From contig BRXU01000029.1 of NCBI GenBank assembly GCA_030267565.1, positions 479,001-543,000 of the forward strand: a stretch of 64,000 nucleotides of DNA. The letters are read 5' to 3'. Position numbers and translations under genes: made by a program. Source of the stretch: Pleodorina starrii. Lineage: Eukaryota; Chlorophyta; Chlorophyceae; Chlamydomonadales; Volvocaceae. This document shows, piece by piece, positions 61,531 through 64,000 of the stretch; within the stretch, counting starts at the first letter, position 1, and every line of letters begins with the position of its first letter. Below the pieces are notes generated by a model, which was given only the letters and a program-made list of their open reading frames with translations, did not search any database and had not been told where the DNA came from.

Positions 61531-63934
61531 TCATGCTGTCGCGGCGACTGCCTGCTCCCGCAGCGAGCGGCGCAGGAGGCCCTTTTTCGCCGGAGGCGGC
61601 GGTGACGCCGTCCGACTGCGCGCCTCCAGTAGGGCCGGGAACGTCTTGTCGCCCAGGGCGCACTGGGTCTGCAGCTTGCTGTAAATGCTGGTTGCGCTGG
61701 GGAGATCGTTCAGCTTGATGGTAGAGCGCGCCAGGCCCAGAAGGCACTGCATGCGGCCCGGCAGCTCGTCCAGGCACTGCATAAATAGCTGTTTTGCGAG
61801 GGTGGAGTTACCGCCGGTGGCATCCAGGAGTCGTCCATAGAACTCGGGCGTGGGAGCAATCTTGAGCGACGGCAGAGTCGTCGAGCCTGGGCAGGTTACG
61901 GTGTACATCAGTGAATGCGAAGGCCAAGACCGGCTTGGGAGATGCGGCGTGGGAGCCTCGGCACCACACGAACACAACACCCTACACACCGCGGCACTGG
62001 GACATCCGCTAATTCGTGAAGCGACCGTTGCTGTTGCGAACGCTGCGCGAGCGACAGAGCGTCGGCAACGGCAAGCCAAGCTGCAACGGATCAGGACGAC
62101 AGAGTACGCACCAGCCCCTGTCAACGAGCTCCAGCGAGCCGTGCAAACAGCCCGTCAAGAGCGGGACGGTCAGCGAGTCGCATGAACTCACGTGAAACGT
62201 TCTTATGCAGCATCAGCGCCTGGTCCATGAGCGCCATCCAGGACGTGGTGTTGCAGGACGACAACTTCGCAGCGCATTCAGAGGCCCCAACAACCGCCTT
62301 TGCCTGGTGGGACGGAGGAGGGGGCCGGGGAGCTTAGCCCGGGTGGCAATCCAGGAGCAGCATCGGGCAGTCATGTAAGCGGCCATAGCAGCGGCCGCAT
62401 TAGTACGGACGTCGTACTCTCATTGCCTCGAATGTACTACTCAATTGGGTGCCACGACACGTCGTGCATCAATGGCGAGGGCACGGCGCCACACCAAAAA
62501 GACCCCTCTGTTGTGTGTGCAGGAAGCGGGAGAAGTCGTCTGAATCCAGTTACCGGCACACCCGCGCCAGGCGGCTAGGGCAAGACGCTGTGTACCGCAA
62601 CCATCTCCCCCCCGGCCGCCAAGAAAGGTTTTCATCTCTGCCGCAAGTGACACTGAACCAGGACCCAGACCGGAACAAAGCGCAAGCCCTTGCGCCTCGC
62701 CGGGACTAAACTTCCAATCCCAACGCACAAGAATGGCTGACGGATGTGATGCAACCCACCCACCTGCAGCTGCACAGTGGTGAGGAGTGCCAGCATATCC
62801 GCGTTCGCCGACGCCGCATCCGCGTTCGCTGACGAGTTGGCAACCAGGCTGGTCTGCGTGGCCACGATCAAGTCCAGGCGGGCGAGCGCCGCAGCCACCG
62901 TGGACCTCACGCCGGGCGCCGACAGCTGCGACACGTTGCGCTCGAACGTCAGCGCATAGACGCGCGCCAGGAGCGCGTGAGCTTCCGCGTGCGGCGGCCA
63001 GAAGTGATCCTGCGATCGGCGGGTGCCGCCAAGCGAGGAACATAGGCGGTTGCAGCGAAGGCGCGCGAGCACATGGCACATGCACATGGCACGTGCCCAT
63101 GCAAGCAGCATGCGCAGGGGCAACGCACCGCAATGTCCACCGCGTTCTCGATCCCCCCGGTGTTGTACAGCGGCGGCGGCAGCATTTCTGTCGTGTTGTC
63201 GGTGGCGTTCCGCAGCGGAATGATGCCCAGCGAGTTAAGAGACTGTAGCTGCATGTGCGCGTAGGAGCGGTACAGCCACTGGCCGTAGTCGCCCGTGTAG
63301 TTCATGGACTTCGCCACGGCCTGACGAGGTGGTTGGCCAGGGAGGACGGGCGGGAGGACGGTGGGAATGGAACAAGTGGGAGCGAACGGAGGGCAATAAC
63401 GTTGGATTTGGAATGGTATTGGGGTAGACTTCTACGCAGCCAGTAAACCACGACAGCCTCGATCAACGCACATGTTAACATCATACGGGCGTCCAGCCGC
63501 TTGTCGCCTCAAGTATCAAGAGACAGCAGCAAGCCAGCAAGGCGGCGGCGGCGGCGGGCAAATCAGCAGCCAACGCAAAACAGGAGGCGCAGCGGGCCAA
63601 GCAAGCGTGTTTGGGCCACCGCCGGTCGCCATCCGCAGTTCTGCGCTTCCCTGCCCACCTGCATCCGCGTGTAGCTGGTGTAAGCTGCCTTGGCGCCGCA
63701 CTGCTGTGTCTGGCTGAACAGCTGCCATTCCAGCGCGTGCCAGCGGTTGTCCGCGTCGCAAGCATTGCCTTGCTCGACCGCGTTGCAGTACGAGTCCGAT
63801 GCAGCCACAGCGGCCTGGGGCAAGGCGAGAGCGCTGACAGCGGTAAGTATCAGACCATCCAGAATCTCCTGCGACCCCGACTTGTACCCCGACTTGGATC
63901 GAATGCAGCAGCGACTTTCAAAGACGGTTTCCAT
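61531..63934 (-). CDS. TPR-like (alpha-solenoid) protein, probably secretory; 5' end uncertain or outside window
   Basis: Minus-strand exons in order: 63659 upward, 63129-63320, 62764-63009, 62192-62303, 61531-61886, all GT-AG and in phase. With ATG 63932-63934 the product is 393 residues; another in-frame ATG lies at 63995-63997. However, CTCGCCTTGCCCCAG/GCC at 63818/63817 looks like a good acceptor, so the first exon shown may be internal and the true start may lie beyond 64000. Visible blocks: SDSYCNAVEQGNACDADNRW, GDYGQWLYRSYAHMQLQSLN, HAEAHALLARVYALTFERN, and LPGRMQCLLGLARSTIKLND followed by DLPSATSIYSKLQTQC. The helical A-x-x-L-A-R and L-x-x-A-x-x-x-Y spacing is TPR-like. Several N-x-S/T sequons and spaced cysteines suggest a lumenal or extracellular protein. 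I do not recognise the family. Confidence 0.65.
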
Positions 63935-64000
63935 AGACGGTTCGCAAAAAATTGATCTTTGGCAAGAATGTGTACGGCCCTGCCCTGCTTTGCACATCCG

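Overview
The window is nuclear DNA of a chlorophyte green alga, most probably volvocine (Chlamydomonas/Gonium/Volvox type). The reasons are intron-dense genes with GTGAGT/GTGCGT donors, high GC, Ala/Gly/Gln/His homopolymer runs, TGTAA-type polyadenylation signals, and plant-lineage genes (a PH-RCC1-BRX protein, a plastid-targeted EF-P). All gene models were spliced by eye; exon joins were accepted only where frame, splice dinucleotides and protein motifs agreed.

Layout. 1-4042 (+): 3' part of a SelO protein adenylyltransferase gene (9 exons visible). 5907-9314 (+): small CRAL-TRIO/Sec14-like protein whose third intron is mostly a ~45-bp minisatellite. 12123-12782 (-): single-exon plastid EF-P, sharing a ~400-bp divergent promoter with 13179-29403 (+), a 27-exon, 2344-residue PH + RCC1 + BRX protein of the plant PRAF type but without a visible FYVE domain. 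32371-36591 (-): 6-exon secretory-pathway glycosyltransferase-like protein with a ~760-bp (ATGT)n array in intron 3. 61531 to about 63934 or beyond (-): an alpha-solenoid/TPR-like, N-glycosylation-site-rich protein running off the right edge.

Between 37.0 and 60.7 kb lies a tandem segmental duplication. Each copy carries one secreted class-3 lipase gene. Copy B (54490-60348) reads through 11 exons to 620 residues; copy A (42199-47909) has lost a splice donor and has an in-frame stop, so it looks like a pseudogene. The copies differ by mobile elements, each with the other copy as near-empty site: a 2.7-kb TIR element with an L1-ORF1p-like ORF and a (CACAA)n array (38342-41054), a 1.1-kb TIR element (48203-49348), a 1449-bp TIR element with TGT target duplication (50594-52042), and a hAT-like MITE (55551-55971); a relative of that MITE lies at 50024-50269.

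A short dispersed repeat (~40-55 bp) occurs seven times; all intronic copies are in the sense direction of their host gene and most are close to the 5' splice site, as would be expected of an introner-like family. The TIR element encoding an ORF1p-like protein and this sense-biased intronic repeat are the best candidates for something undescribed.
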